From Colwellia sp. (GTDB lineage: Bacteria > Pseudomonadota > Gammaproteobacteria > Enterobacterales > Alteromonadaceae), in NCBI RefSeq assembly GCF_013215345.1, contig NZ_JABSOV010000028.1, positions 1 to 44,464 on the forward strand: DNA of 44,464 nucleotides. Reading direction: 5' to 3'. The notes below the pieces were generated by a model that was not told the DNA's origin, ran no database searches, and worked only from the letters and a program-made list of their open reading frames with translations. Each line of letters opens with the position of its first letter. The first letter of the stretch is position 1. A program made the translations under genes and the position numbers. Positions 34,526-42,081 of the stretch are shown here, piece by piece.

Positions 34526-35167
34526 ATGAATTTTTTAAAGAAAATATTTAACAAATCAAATAATGAGCAGAGAAAGTTAACAGAAGTAAACCAACTACTG
34601 GTTGGCGATATTATTGTGCTAACCGACAGCTTTGCCTTACCTGAGTCGTTACGCGGGCAAGACTTTCAAGTGAAAGCAGTAAATAGCTATGAATTTGAAA
34701 ACAATATACAAACAGAATGGGCACTTGTCGGCACTAATGCCCTAGAGATATTTTTATCGCTAGAAGTGGATGATATTACCGAGCTGAAACTTTCATTAAA
34801 AATTCAGCATGAAGATGTCGAAACACTGTTTGACTTAGAGCAATTTGCCGAAATTTTTGATGAATCCGGACAAGCTTTCCTGGATAAAAAAGCTGACTCA
34901 GCAATCACCGCTATGTGGAGTAGCGAGCAATATCAACAAAGTGTTTTTGCTAAGGTAGGCTTTTTTCATCGTAAAGATCACCGTAGTGAAAACTTATCAG
35001 CATATGAAGGCAAAGACAGCGGCGAGCAGTTCGAGTTATATAGCCTTTTTAATGAAGACCAAAGCAAAGGCGTTGATGTTGAGGTCTGGCAAGATGGTGA
35101 TACCGAAGTATGCTTAACTTTATTTAGGCCGCTTAGTGATATCATTGATATGTACCCAGCAAGTTAA
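34526..35167 (+). CDS. DUF2491 family protein (YjfK-like)
   Basis: This is a 213-residue acidic cytoplasmic protein similar to E. coli YjfK (219 residues). It begins MNFLKKIFNK, a basic amphipathic start resembling that of the neighbouring PspA protein, and includes LLVGDIIVLTDSFALPESLRG, EQFAEIFDE and FRPLSDIIDMYP. The function is unknown. It lies 164 bases after pspA, beyond two hairpins, and is probably part of the same unit. Confidence 0.87.
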   Translation: MNFLKKIFNKSNNEQRKLTEVNQLLVGDIIVLTDSFALPESLRGQDFQVKAVNSYEFENNIQTEWALVGTNALEIFLSLEVDDITELKLSLKIQHEDVETLFDLEQFAEIFDESGQAFLDKKADSAITAMWSSEQYQQSVFAKVGFFHRKDHRSENLSAYEGKDSGEQFELYSLFNEDQSKGVDVEVWQDGDTEVCLTLFRPLSDIIDMYPAS

Positions 35168-35213
35168 TCGACACCTTCAGCAGAAGTTAATCTAAAAGTT
35201 AAGCGGAAGTACT

Positions 35214-35552
35214 ATGGCGAGAAAAATCCCCGAGAAATGGCAATCCTCAGTTAAAGCAATAAAAGCTGTGCAAGTTGCTTTTGATATGGATGAAAAAATC
35301 CAACTGTCTATCCGTAAGCAGGCGCTCGATGCTGGCTTAAGCCCGTCTGATCAAATTCGTGACATCTTAGGTTTACCGATAAATAAAAGACCTAAACGTC
35401 CGCGTTTAACGGTAAGTCTTGCCCCTAGCGATTACCAAATCCTCGCAGAAAAATATCAACTGCCAGCCGAAGACCAGCTCGGCATTAAAAAGAGACTGAT
35501 GGATGATTTAGTCACGCATATTAACTTAGGTAATAGCGACGAAAATAAATAG
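35214..35552 (+). CDS. Small protein reading as two tandem ribbon-helix-helix units; candidate regulator
   Basis: This 112-residue protein has two similar segments. Residues 19-53 (VQVAFDMDEKIQLSIRK, then LSPSDQIRDILG) read as one beta strand and two helices of the ribbon-helix-helix pattern. Residues 64-100 (RLTVSLAPSDYQILAEKYQL, then QLGIKKRLMDDLV) repeat it. They are joined by a basic linker (NKRPKRP). Two units in one chain could fold like an RHH dimer and bind a palindromic operator. It lies 46 bases after the DUF2491 gene. A role as repressor of the GACATAATATGTC sites is inference; I do not recognise a named family. GGAAG precedes the ATG. Confidence 0.7.
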   Translation: MARKIPEKWQSSVKAIKAVQVAFDMDEKIQLSIRKQALDAGLSPSDQIRDILGLPINKRPKRPRLTVSLAPSDYQILAEKYQLPAEDQLGIKKRLMDDLVTHINLGNSDENK

Positions 35553-35599
35553 TCATTTCAATGCCTGATATCAATAACTTACCTCAAGATGTAACTGCT

Positions 35600-35627
35600 T
35601 TGTTAAAGTTTTTTTTTGTGCCATACT
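35600..35627 (+). promoter_or_regulatory. Possible promoter of the Lpp-like gene
   Basis: TTGTTA (35600-35605) and CATACT (35622-35627) are spaced by 16 bases containing a T-tract, about 44 bases before the start codon. Each box matches consensus at four of six positions. Confidence 0.4.
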
Positions 35628-35670
35628 GCAATGAACGGAATCTAATAATAACTTCACTTGGGATATCATT

Positions 35671-35928
35671 ATGTTAAAACAAATCACCGCAATTTCTTTC
35701 GCCTTAACACTTTCGGCTTGTGCAAATACTGATGCACTTGATGCCAACATTAGCTCATTAAACAATAAGGTTGACGCTTTATCAGCCCAAGTTGCTGATT
35801 TAGAAGCTCAGCAGCAATCAACAGCCGCATATGCGCAAACAGCTAATACAGCAGCAGAGCAAGCAATAAGTGACGCACAAAAAGCTAACGAACGCATTGA
35901 TAATGTTGTTGCTTCTTATAAGAAGTAA
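35671..35928 (+). CDS. Lpp/OprI-like murein lipoprotein
   Basis: This is a small outer-membrane lipoprotein of 85 residues with lipobox LSAC (Cys17). The mature part is one alanine-rich heptad coiled coil (ISSLNNKVDALSAQVADLEAQ) and it ends SYKK. In E. coli Lpp the C-terminal Lys is linked to peptidoglycan by L,D-transpeptidases; the Lys ending here would allow the same. A convergent L,D-transpeptidase gene lies just downstream. It has its own terminator. Confidence 0.88.
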   Translation: MLKQITAISFALTLSACANTDALDANISSLNNKVDALSAQVADLEAQQQSTAAYAQTANTAAEQAISDAQKANERIDNVVASYKK

Positions 35929-35960
35929 TCGCTAGGGTTGAGTTAACTCAACGAGTAAAA

Positions 35961-35998
35961 GACAATAAAAAAGCACCTCATGGTGCTTTTTTATTGTC
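35961..35998. terminator. Strong bidirectional terminator between lpp-like and transpeptidase genes
   Basis: Perfect 17-base arms (35961-35977 and 35982-35998) with core AAGCACC/GGTGCTT and loop TCAT, flanked by A6 and T6. It serves both convergent genes. Confidence 0.93.
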
Positions 35999-36034
35999 TA
36001 GCTTTTATTGTTTATTCATCGCTAAAATTACCGC

Positions 36035-36952
36035 TTACTTGGAGAGTTCAACCACTAAACCGTGGGGCTTTTCAATAATGGGCAGTAATTGCTGCCAGTG
36101 CTCTCGCTTGCTGCCGACAAATAGCTGCATGGCCTTGGTTACAATTACATTACCCTTGCTTGATTCAAGGTCGGTTAACGGCTGATGTATTTCTATTAAT
36201 TGCTTTTCACCATTTTCATAGGACATTTTTACCGGTTGGTTAATCACTCTAACTTTAGTATTCACCGGCACATGATCAAAAAGCCATTTAATATCATTAT
36301 CGTATAATCTTATACAGCCAGAGCTTGCCCGCATACCTATACCAAAGCGCTTATTCGAACCATGAATTAGGTATTCACTGGTGCCTAAACGTAAGGCATA
36401 TTTACCAAAAGGATTATTAGGCCCGGCGGCAATTTCTTTAGCTAAATACTTGCCATGCTCAGCAAAGTAACGCTCTTGCATCTCTTTGGTTGGCCGCCAA
36501 GTCGGATCCTTTCTCTTCTCACCAATAACAGTACTAGTTAACGGGGTTGATAAGCCCTGTCTCCCTATGCCGACAGGAAAAACATGGACTTTATTTGCGT
36601 CAGGAGAGAAGTAGTATAAACGTAATTCTGGTAGGTTTATCACTATGCCTTGACGAGTAATGAAGGGTAATAACATTTCGTTGGGAATAACGACTTCTGT
36701 ACCAATTTGAAGTAAAAATGGGTCATGCTGTGGGTTCGCCGCAAGTAAAGCTAAAAATCCAACATCATATTGCTCTGCCAGTTGCTGAAAATAATCACCC
36801 TTGACTACTATATGAACTTTTGGTTGACCAATCAGGCGCTTGTTCACTTCGCCCATATCATAAACGGTGGCCAGTAACGGCTGAGTAAATAACAGTAACA
36901 ATGACATTGAGATGTGTATAAAAATAGCGCGTGATTTTTTATTTTTTATCAT
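36035..36952 (-). CDS. Periplasmic L,D-transpeptidase with LysM domain (ErfK/YbiS/YcfS type)
   Basis: This enzyme forms peptidoglycan cross-links or attaches Lpp-type lipoproteins to meso-DAP. A signal peptide (about 1-28) is followed by a LysM domain (about 46-90, VVKGDYFQQLAEQYDV...LQIGTEVVIPN) and a YkuD catalytic domain. Its active site is IHGSN (His197) and SSGCIRLYDNDI (Cys213). WRPTKEMQERYFAEHG is also typical of the ErfK group. At 305 residues the length is normal. It starts five bases after the stop of the CYTH-CHAD gene, so both are in one operon, and it converges with the Lpp-like gene, its possible substrate. Confidence 0.92.
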   Translation of the reverse strand: MIKNKKSRAIFIHISMSLLLLFTQPLLATVYDMGEVNKRLIGQPKVHIVVKGDYFQQLAEQYDVGFLALLAANPQHDPFLLQIGTEVVIPNEMLLPFITRQGIVINLPELRLYYFSPDANKVHVFPVGIGRQGLSTPLTSTVIGEKRKDPTWRPTKEMQERYFAEHGKYLAKEIAAGPNNPFGKYALRLGTSEYLIHGSNKRFGIGMRASSGCIRLYDNDIKWLFDHVPVNTKVRVINQPVKMSYENGEKQLIEIHQPLTDLESSKGNVIVTKAMQLFVGSKREHWQQLLPIIEKPHGLVVELSK

Positions 36953-36957
36953 CGTGG

Positions 36958-38580
36958 CTATGACCAGTAAGGTTTCATCGTTAAGGCTTTAGCTCTAGAT
37001 TGATCTAGTGCGGTAATTAAATTGTCACTTTTATTGGTTAACCATTGTGCTAATTTCGGCTCGGATGCTGGCAAGTGTACTAATTGTTGCTGTAATAAAC
37101 TCAAAGACTGCAATTCACTAATACCTTGCTTAATATCAAGCCAAGGCATACTAAACCGGCTAACCATATCGCTCTCTGACCCCGAAACTAAGCCACCAAA
37201 CCAACTTGTGGTTAATAGTGCGCGAATCAATAAACTGTGTGCGGTTAAATATAACTCGCTAGATGAAGCGTTTGGTGGTGTTTGCAATTTAGCGAGTTCA
37301 CGACTTATCGCCTTAGAGCTATGAGTTAAGTGCTTAGCGGCAAACTCAATTAATGACGATGTATTTTCAGTTTTATTTGTATCAGTACTATTTCTTTTAA
37401 GCAATAATGACAGTAAGTTTAATTGCAAATTATTAAAACGCTCACTATGTAATATCGCTAACACTTGCGACTCATTAGGGTAACGCTGTTGTGCCAACTG
37501 TAACTTAGTTATCAACTCTTGGTTTACCGATGCGGCCTTTTGATTGGAACTTCGCTTACTCGTTAGTGCTTGAATATAGTGGGCATTATTCACCCAATGA
37601 ATAGTTCGAATAAAATAACTAAGTTCGCTGCGTAACTCTTGCTGCTCAGAGGGAGATTTGTTAGCAGGAAATAACTCATTAAAGAGCCAAAAACCTTGCC
37701 TAAGTAGCGCAAGCAATTCACTTATCTTAGCTAATTTAGACAATGAGGGCGCATCAACATAGCTATCAACACTGAGCTGTAACTGAGTTATAGAATACTC
37801 TATGCCTTTATTAAAGGCGCTGTCTATGCTGCTATTTTTGGATAAATCTATCATTGTCAGTGCTATCGGCTCAACAAGTTCGTCATCATCAATAGCTATA
37901 TTTTCAAGATTACCACTAACGGCAATACTCTCATGATATAAGGCATAACCGCGAGCGGCTTTGGTTAACTGCCCTGGCCTTAAAGCTAATTGACTAAATA
38001 AAAGCTTAGTTAAGACAAATAACGCCTGAGTATCGCCACTCACTAACTCTAACTCAATTTCATAAATACGTGGTTTATTACTATGTCCCTGACAAACAAC
38101 CTCACCACTATCAAAGGCAATTTCCACTTGCGCATTACTTAAAGTAACTAACCAGGTATGGCGGGTAAAGTTAGTAGAGAAGAGCTCAACAATCTCTTGT
38201 TGTAGTTGCTTAATATCCGTAGCTGGCCGCCAAATGGCTTCCGGAAACAGGGCCAGAATAGGTTTAGCATCATCAATATCGACATTGTATTCTGGTCTTT
38301 GGTGCAAACCGGCAATGACGGTGCCAGAAGTTTTGATGGTTTGCTCAAAACGTACATCTTGGTGTAGAGCCTGAGTGCCCCGAGTTCGTAATGCTATTCT
38401 TTGTTGGCGCAGTGACAAACTCTCGGTATCAAAATAGTGATTACTTAGCTGTTTAACCTGATGAACAAATGCTAACTCTTGCTCGGTAAGTAACTGGCAT
38501 ATTTGTGCTTTAACTTGTTGAACTGTCGCCATATCGCGACATTCAAGCAAGGAGTATTTCAATTCAATTTCGGTAACCAT
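36958..38580 (-). CDS. CYTH-CHAD domain protein (inorganic triphosphatase, YgiF-like)
   Basis: The N-terminal CYTH domain begins TEIELKYSLL with the ExExK signature (Glu4, Glu6, Lys8) and includes NHYFDTESLSLRQQRIALR, FEQTIKT and EIELELVSG. This family hydrolyses inorganic triphosphate with metal. The C-terminal half (about 245-540) is a helical CHAD domain, though with few of the usual conserved His. At 540 residues it is longer than E. coli YgiF (433). It is divergent from the YgiM-like gene, as part of a neighbourhood (glnE, ygiF, ygiM) shared with E. coli. Confidence 0.87.
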   Translation of the reverse strand: MVTEIELKYSLLECRDMATVQQVKAQICQLLTEQELAFVHQVKQLSNHYFDTESLSLRQQRIALRTRGTQALHQDVRFEQTIKTSGTVIAGLHQRPEYNVDIDDAKPILALFPEAIWRPATDIKQLQQEIVELFSTNFTRHTWLVTLSNAQVEIAFDSGEVVCQGHSNKPRIYEIELELVSGDTQALFVLTKLLFSQLALRPGQLTKAARGYALYHESIAVSGNLENIAIDDDELVEPIALTMIDLSKNSSIDSAFNKGIEYSITQLQLSVDSYVDAPSLSKLAKISELLALLRQGFWLFNELFPANKSPSEQQELRSELSYFIRTIHWVNNAHYIQALTSKRSSNQKAASVNQELITKLQLAQQRYPNESQVLAILHSERFNNLQLNLLSLLLKRNSTDTNKTENTSSLIEFAAKHLTHSSKAISRELAKLQTPPNASSSELYLTAHSLLIRALLTTSWFGGLVSGSESDMVSRFSMPWLDIKQGISELQSLSLLQQQLVHLPASEPKLAQWLTNKSDNLITALDQSRAKALTMKPYWS

Positions 38581-38872
38581 TATCTTCCAATTAGTATTTT
38601 AGCTATCACTTAATAATCATACCTTTAGTACATGAATATGCCAATAGAGAGTTATCCCTTAATTACCGCAAACTCATATAGAATATAGGTTAGTCTACGA
38701 AAACATTACTAGCTAAGTAATTCAACTTGCTGATAACTTACCAATAAAAAGCCAAATATGCTTAAGGTTTGAGCTAATATTGGCGCATAATGAAATCATT
38801 CTTAGCTTGCCATCAAAGCTGCAAACACATAATATCTTGTCTTCCTTGATTTAAATACTACATTGGTTTTTT
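38581..38872. other. Divergent intergenic region, no assignable element
   Basis: This 292-bp AT-rich gap separates the CYTH-CHAD gene (minus) from the SH3 gene (plus). Promoters for both must lie here, but I see no convincing box pair, hairpin or repeat. Confidence 0.5.
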
Positions 38873-39478
38873 ATGAATAACGTTATTAACGTCATAGCAT
38901 TTCTTGCTATCACTTTATCTAGCTTGCTTTTTTCATCTGCTCAGGCTGCAGAAAACAATTACAAGCAGGGTTATATCTCTGATGAATTGTTCATATATAT
39001 GCATGCAGGACCTGGCACCAATTATAGAATTTTAGGCACAGTTATCGCAGGATCTGAAGTTAAAATTACCGGTTCACAAGACAATGGCTATAGTGAAATT
39101 ATCGATGATAAGAATCGCGCCACTTGGGTGGAAAGTAAATATGTAACCACGCAAGCCGGACTTCGCTTTATTGTCGCTGAACTTAATGGAAAAATTGCTA
39201 CTAACAGTGATTTTGCCAGCCAACTAGATGGTGAAGTTAATGGCCTGAATAGCCAAGTAACGCTACTAACTAGTGATAAGAAAAAGTTAACGGCTGAACT
39301 GAAGCAGCTAACCACTACCTTGGCAGAAACACGCACAAAAATTAAAGATCAAGATACCAACATCAAAAAGCAATGGTTCTTCAATGGCGCCTTGGTCTTA
39401 GGTATAGGTTTAATTTTAGGCTTAATTTTACCAAGGTTCTTCACTCGCCGTAAAGGCGCTATGGAAAGCTGGTCATAA
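38873..39478 (+). CDS. ygiM: SH3-domain membrane protein (YgiM-like, TIGR04211 type)
   Basis: A signal peptide (cleavage near SSAQAAEN) leads into a bacterial SH3 domain (about 32-95) with YISDELFIYMHAGPGTNYRI and ATWVESKYV. A coiled coil follows (about 110-165), then a C-terminal transmembrane helix (about 170-190, NGALVLGIGLILGLILP) with a short basic cytoplasmic tail. At 201 residues it matches E. coli YgiM (206). The exact role is unclear; it probably acts in the periplasm at the cell wall. Confidence 0.9.
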   Translation: MNNVINVIAFLAITLSSLLFSSAQAAENNYKQGYISDELFIYMHAGPGTNYRILGTVIAGSEVKITGSQDNGYSEIIDDKNRATWVESKYVTTQAGLRFIVAELNGKIATNSDFASQLDGEVNGLNSQVTLLTSDKKKLTAELKQLTTTLAETRTKIKDQDTNIKKQWFFNGALVLGIGLILGLILPRFFTRRKGAMESWS

Positions 39479-39532
39479 TATCGAAACTTATTTTTAAGGG
39501 TATTAAAAAATAATTAATACCTTAATGCTAAA

Positions 39533-39567
39533 AAAAGACCTTAGTGATTACCTCACTAAGGTCTTTT
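39533..39567. terminator. Bidirectional rho-independent terminator
   Basis: AAAAGACCTTAGTGA (39533-39547) and TCACTAAGGTCTTTT (39553-39567) pair perfectly around a 5-base loop, with extra A on the left. It serves the YgiM-like gene and the convergent glycosyltransferase. Confidence 0.92.
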
Positions 39568-39585
39568 CTTTCGTCCACTAGCAGA

Positions 39586-40677
39586 TTACTTTGCTAGGCT
39601 TAAATATTGTTGAGCAATTTTACTTGCTGTTACCTTACCAATAATATCTGCCTCGGCTAAATCAAGTTCACTAATTAGCACACGTTCAATTGCCAGTGCC
39701 AATGCCTTCGGATCTCGTCTAGGTACTAAATAATCACTTAATGGTCCAGTTAATATTTCATCCGGCCCATGAGGGCAAGCGGTACTTACCACTTTAGTGT
39801 TAACGGCAATAGCTTCTAAGAGTACATTGCCAAAGCCTTCATAATCAGAGCTAAGTACTAAGGCTTGCGCTTGTTTTATCCAATTATAAGCATTCGTTTG
39901 GAAGCCAGGTAAAATAAGGCGGTCAGCAATACCATATTTTTCTGCAAGCTTCAGCGCCTTTCCTGGCTTATTGCACAATAACACTAGCTTAACTTTTTGG
40001 CTGACTTGAGCAAATGCGGCAAATAAAATGTCATGCCGTTTTTGTCTAGCTAATCGGCCAACATGGATAATGTAAGGTTCATTGGGTATGGCGCTATTTT
40101 CTATCAATGATTTTTTCTGAATATCTTCAATATCGAAGGGGTTATAAATAGTCATTATGTTTTTGGGGGAAATGACCGTTCCTTGAGATACTTCTTGCTC
40201 TATTCCTTTAGACACTGCAATTAAATTCTTGCCAGACAGATTCTTTTTTGATTTAAGTAAGTACCAATAAGCTAAAGGCCCGAGTTTTTTTTGTCGCTGC
40301 AATTCTTCTTCAACACTGTTATGCACAATATAATAAACCGAGCGAATTCGGCTTTTGGCCAGTAAGTTATTACTGCGATCTAAATTAGATAACACTAACT
40401 CAAAAGGTTTGCCTTGTTGCTGTTCAGCATCAGCAAACCAAGCCTGCAGTTTAGCGACACTGGCTTTGACTTGCCAAAACCTATCAACCTTTGACGCTTT
40501 ATGGTCAAACAAATAACAAACATTAATCCCTTCAGGAATAGCGTAATCACAACGATTACTTAATGATAAAATGGTGACTGTATGCTCTTGCGCAACCATT
40601 TCAGTGGCTAAGCTGATCATTACACGTTCAGCCCCGCCTCCCGTTAGCCCATCGATGACTATGGCTATATTTTTCAT
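39586..40677 (-). CDS. GT4-family glycosyltransferase
   Basis: This is a retaining GT-B glycosyltransferase. The N-terminal motif IDGLTGGGAERVMISLA is typical of polysaccharide and LPS transferases. The donor domain has HVGRLARQKRHDILFAAF, LPGFQTNAYNWIKQA and the EX7E motif EGFGNVLLE, then CPHGPDEIL. The sugar and acceptor are unknown. Its ATG directly follows the TAA of the upstream glycosyltransferase with no gap (TAAATG), so the two are cotranslated and probably act in one pathway. Confidence 0.87.
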   Translation of the reverse strand: MKNIAIVIDGLTGGGAERVMISLATEMVAQEHTVTILSLSNRCDYAIPEGINVCYLFDHKASKVDRFWQVKASVAKLQAWFADAEQQQGKPFELVLSNLDRSNNLLAKSRIRSVYYIVHNSVEEELQRQKKLGPLAYWYLLKSKKNLSGKNLIAVSKGIEQEVSQGTVISPKNIMTIYNPFDIEDIQKKSLIENSAIPNEPYIIHVGRLARQKRHDILFAAFAQVSQKVKLVLLCNKPGKALKLAEKYGIADRLILPGFQTNAYNWIKQAQALVLSSDYEGFGNVLLEAIAVNTKVVSTACPHGPDEILTGPLSDYLVPRRDPKALALAIERVLISELDLAEADIIGKVTASKIAQQYLSLAK

Positions 40678-41874
40678 TTAATTATCATCCTGCACATTGA
40701 CTTTTTGAGTTGTTTTTTGCTGAGAACTAGTTTGTTGGACACTATTTTTCTGAACATCACTTTCATTACCAAGAGAAAATAACGCAGCGATATCATCGAC
40801 AATCTGCGCTAATGCTTTTACTGGCGCAAGTTGTGCCATATTACTAATAAGAGTTTTAGCTTGTTGTTTTTCAATTAATCGCAGAGCCTGCTGCACTAAG
40901 CTATCGGGTGTTGCTTCAGCCGCAAGTACAAGTTGTTTCTGCTGACAGAGCTGTAAACGCGCAGGTTGATCCGGCGATACTGGTGCGGCCACACAAGGTT
41001 TGTGTAAAGCAATACACTGTAATAAGGTATCACCAGCACTGATAACACTACCTTGAGCAGTTGATATCAAGGCTATAAAATTTTTATTGCTAATACTTTT
41101 CACACAGGTGATATCACTATCGTCAGGAAGCGCTTTAGGATAATTATCCCCAAATATAACTAAGCATTTTATTTTTGTTAGTCGGTAAAAGGTGTGCGCT
41201 GCTTGATAATAGATATCTGCGGCAAGTTCTCTCGCAACTATATGTCCGCCAGAGCCGGCATTAAAGACAAAATAGTCATTTTTAATTAAATCAAATTGTT
41301 CAATAAGCTGGGTTTGGTATGCACTGCTACTCACTTCAAAAACAGGACCTATATTTTGAGGGGCTTTTTTATTAAAAAAGGCTAGCTTCGCTCGTTGCCA
41401 ATAGCTTATCGACTTTATACAAAAATCAGGCTGAACTACCCAGTGAATATCGGTATTGAATAAGCGGTTTAACTTCAATCCCCTGCTACGCTTTTTATTA
41501 TGTTGGGAGATAAAGGCAACTTTGGCGCCGATAGCTTTCGCTTGCTTAAACTGTTTAGCGCGCCCCGAGGCATCAAAAAACACTAAGTCAGGGCTAACCT
41601 TAGCAATAATAGCGTTAACTCTTACTACATCTTTGGTCGGTGAATCCTGACAAGCATGTACTGTATAAGGGCAGTCGTGAAAATAAGCGACTTGCTCATT
41701 TAAAATAAAATGGATGTTTATGCTAGGCCAGCGCAATTTCAGCGCTTTGGCAATAATCATTGAGCGCATGTACTCACCTATGCCGGAAGGTGAAGATACA
41801 GGAATAAATAATACGCAGTTAGGTTCCATTAAAGTATAAGACCGAAAGTTAAGAGGGGAAATAAAGCCATGCAT
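40678..41874 (-). CDS. GT-B-fold glycosyltransferase-like protein (MurG/epimerase-like C-terminal part)
   Basis: The N-terminal domain begins CVLFIPVSSPSGIGEYMRSM, a nucleotide-sugar-transferase-like glycine loop. The C-terminal half has VFNAGSGGH, CLVIFGDNYP and ISAGDTLLQCIALHKPCVAAPV, resembling MurG or GT28 donor domains. The last 25 residues are a Gln/Ser/Thr-rich low-complexity tail. Specificity is unknown. The ATG at 41874 has AGG five bases upstream; an ATG at 41829 is an alternative. It is cotranscribed with the GT4 gene downstream and divergent from wzi. Confidence 0.72.
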   Translation of the reverse strand: MHGFISPLNFRSYTLMEPNCVLFIPVSSPSGIGEYMRSMIIAKALKLRWPSINIHFILNEQVAYFHDCPYTVHACQDSPTKDVVRVNAIIAKVSPDLVFFDASGRAKQFKQAKAIGAKVAFISQHNKKRSRGLKLNRLFNTDIHWVVQPDFCIKSISYWQRAKLAFFNKKAPQNIGPVFEVSSSAYQTQLIEQFDLIKNDYFVFNAGSGGHIVARELAADIYYQAAHTFYRLTKIKCLVIFGDNYPKALPDDSDITCVKSISNKNFIALISTAQGSVISAGDTLLQCIALHKPCVAAPVSPDQPARLQLCQQKQLVLAAEATPDSLVQQALRLIEKQQAKTLISNMAQLAPVKALAQIVDDIAALFSLGNESDVQKNSVQQTSSQQKTTQKVNVQDDN

Positions 41875-41976
41875 AATACCTGAAAATAGCGCATTGCTCT
41901 AATCGCTACCGCTGTTTTTTTTGTTACTTACTTTAAACAGTAGATGAGTTAACGGGCTAACACTGCTACAATTTGC

Positions 41977-42025
41977 GCAATTTTTATTGTCGCAATTTTT
42001 TGATATCTTTAGGCGGCAATTTTTT
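41977..42025 (+). repeat. Three direct repeats of GCAATTTTT before the Wzi gene
   Basis: Copies start at 41977, 41992 and 42016, within the 207-bp divergent gap upstream of the Wzi-like gene. They may be binding sites for a regulator, or low-complexity AT-rich sequence. Confidence 0.4.
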
Positions 42026-42081
42026 AGTGTTTATTTATTAGTCTTTTATTATCAGTGTACTGCACTCTTTAGGATATTTTA

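Noticed and set aside
35571..35765. Minus-strand frame overlapping the Lpp-like gene
   Set aside because: The plus-strand frame has a clear lipobox, coiled coil and Lys ending; the minus-strand frame has none of these.
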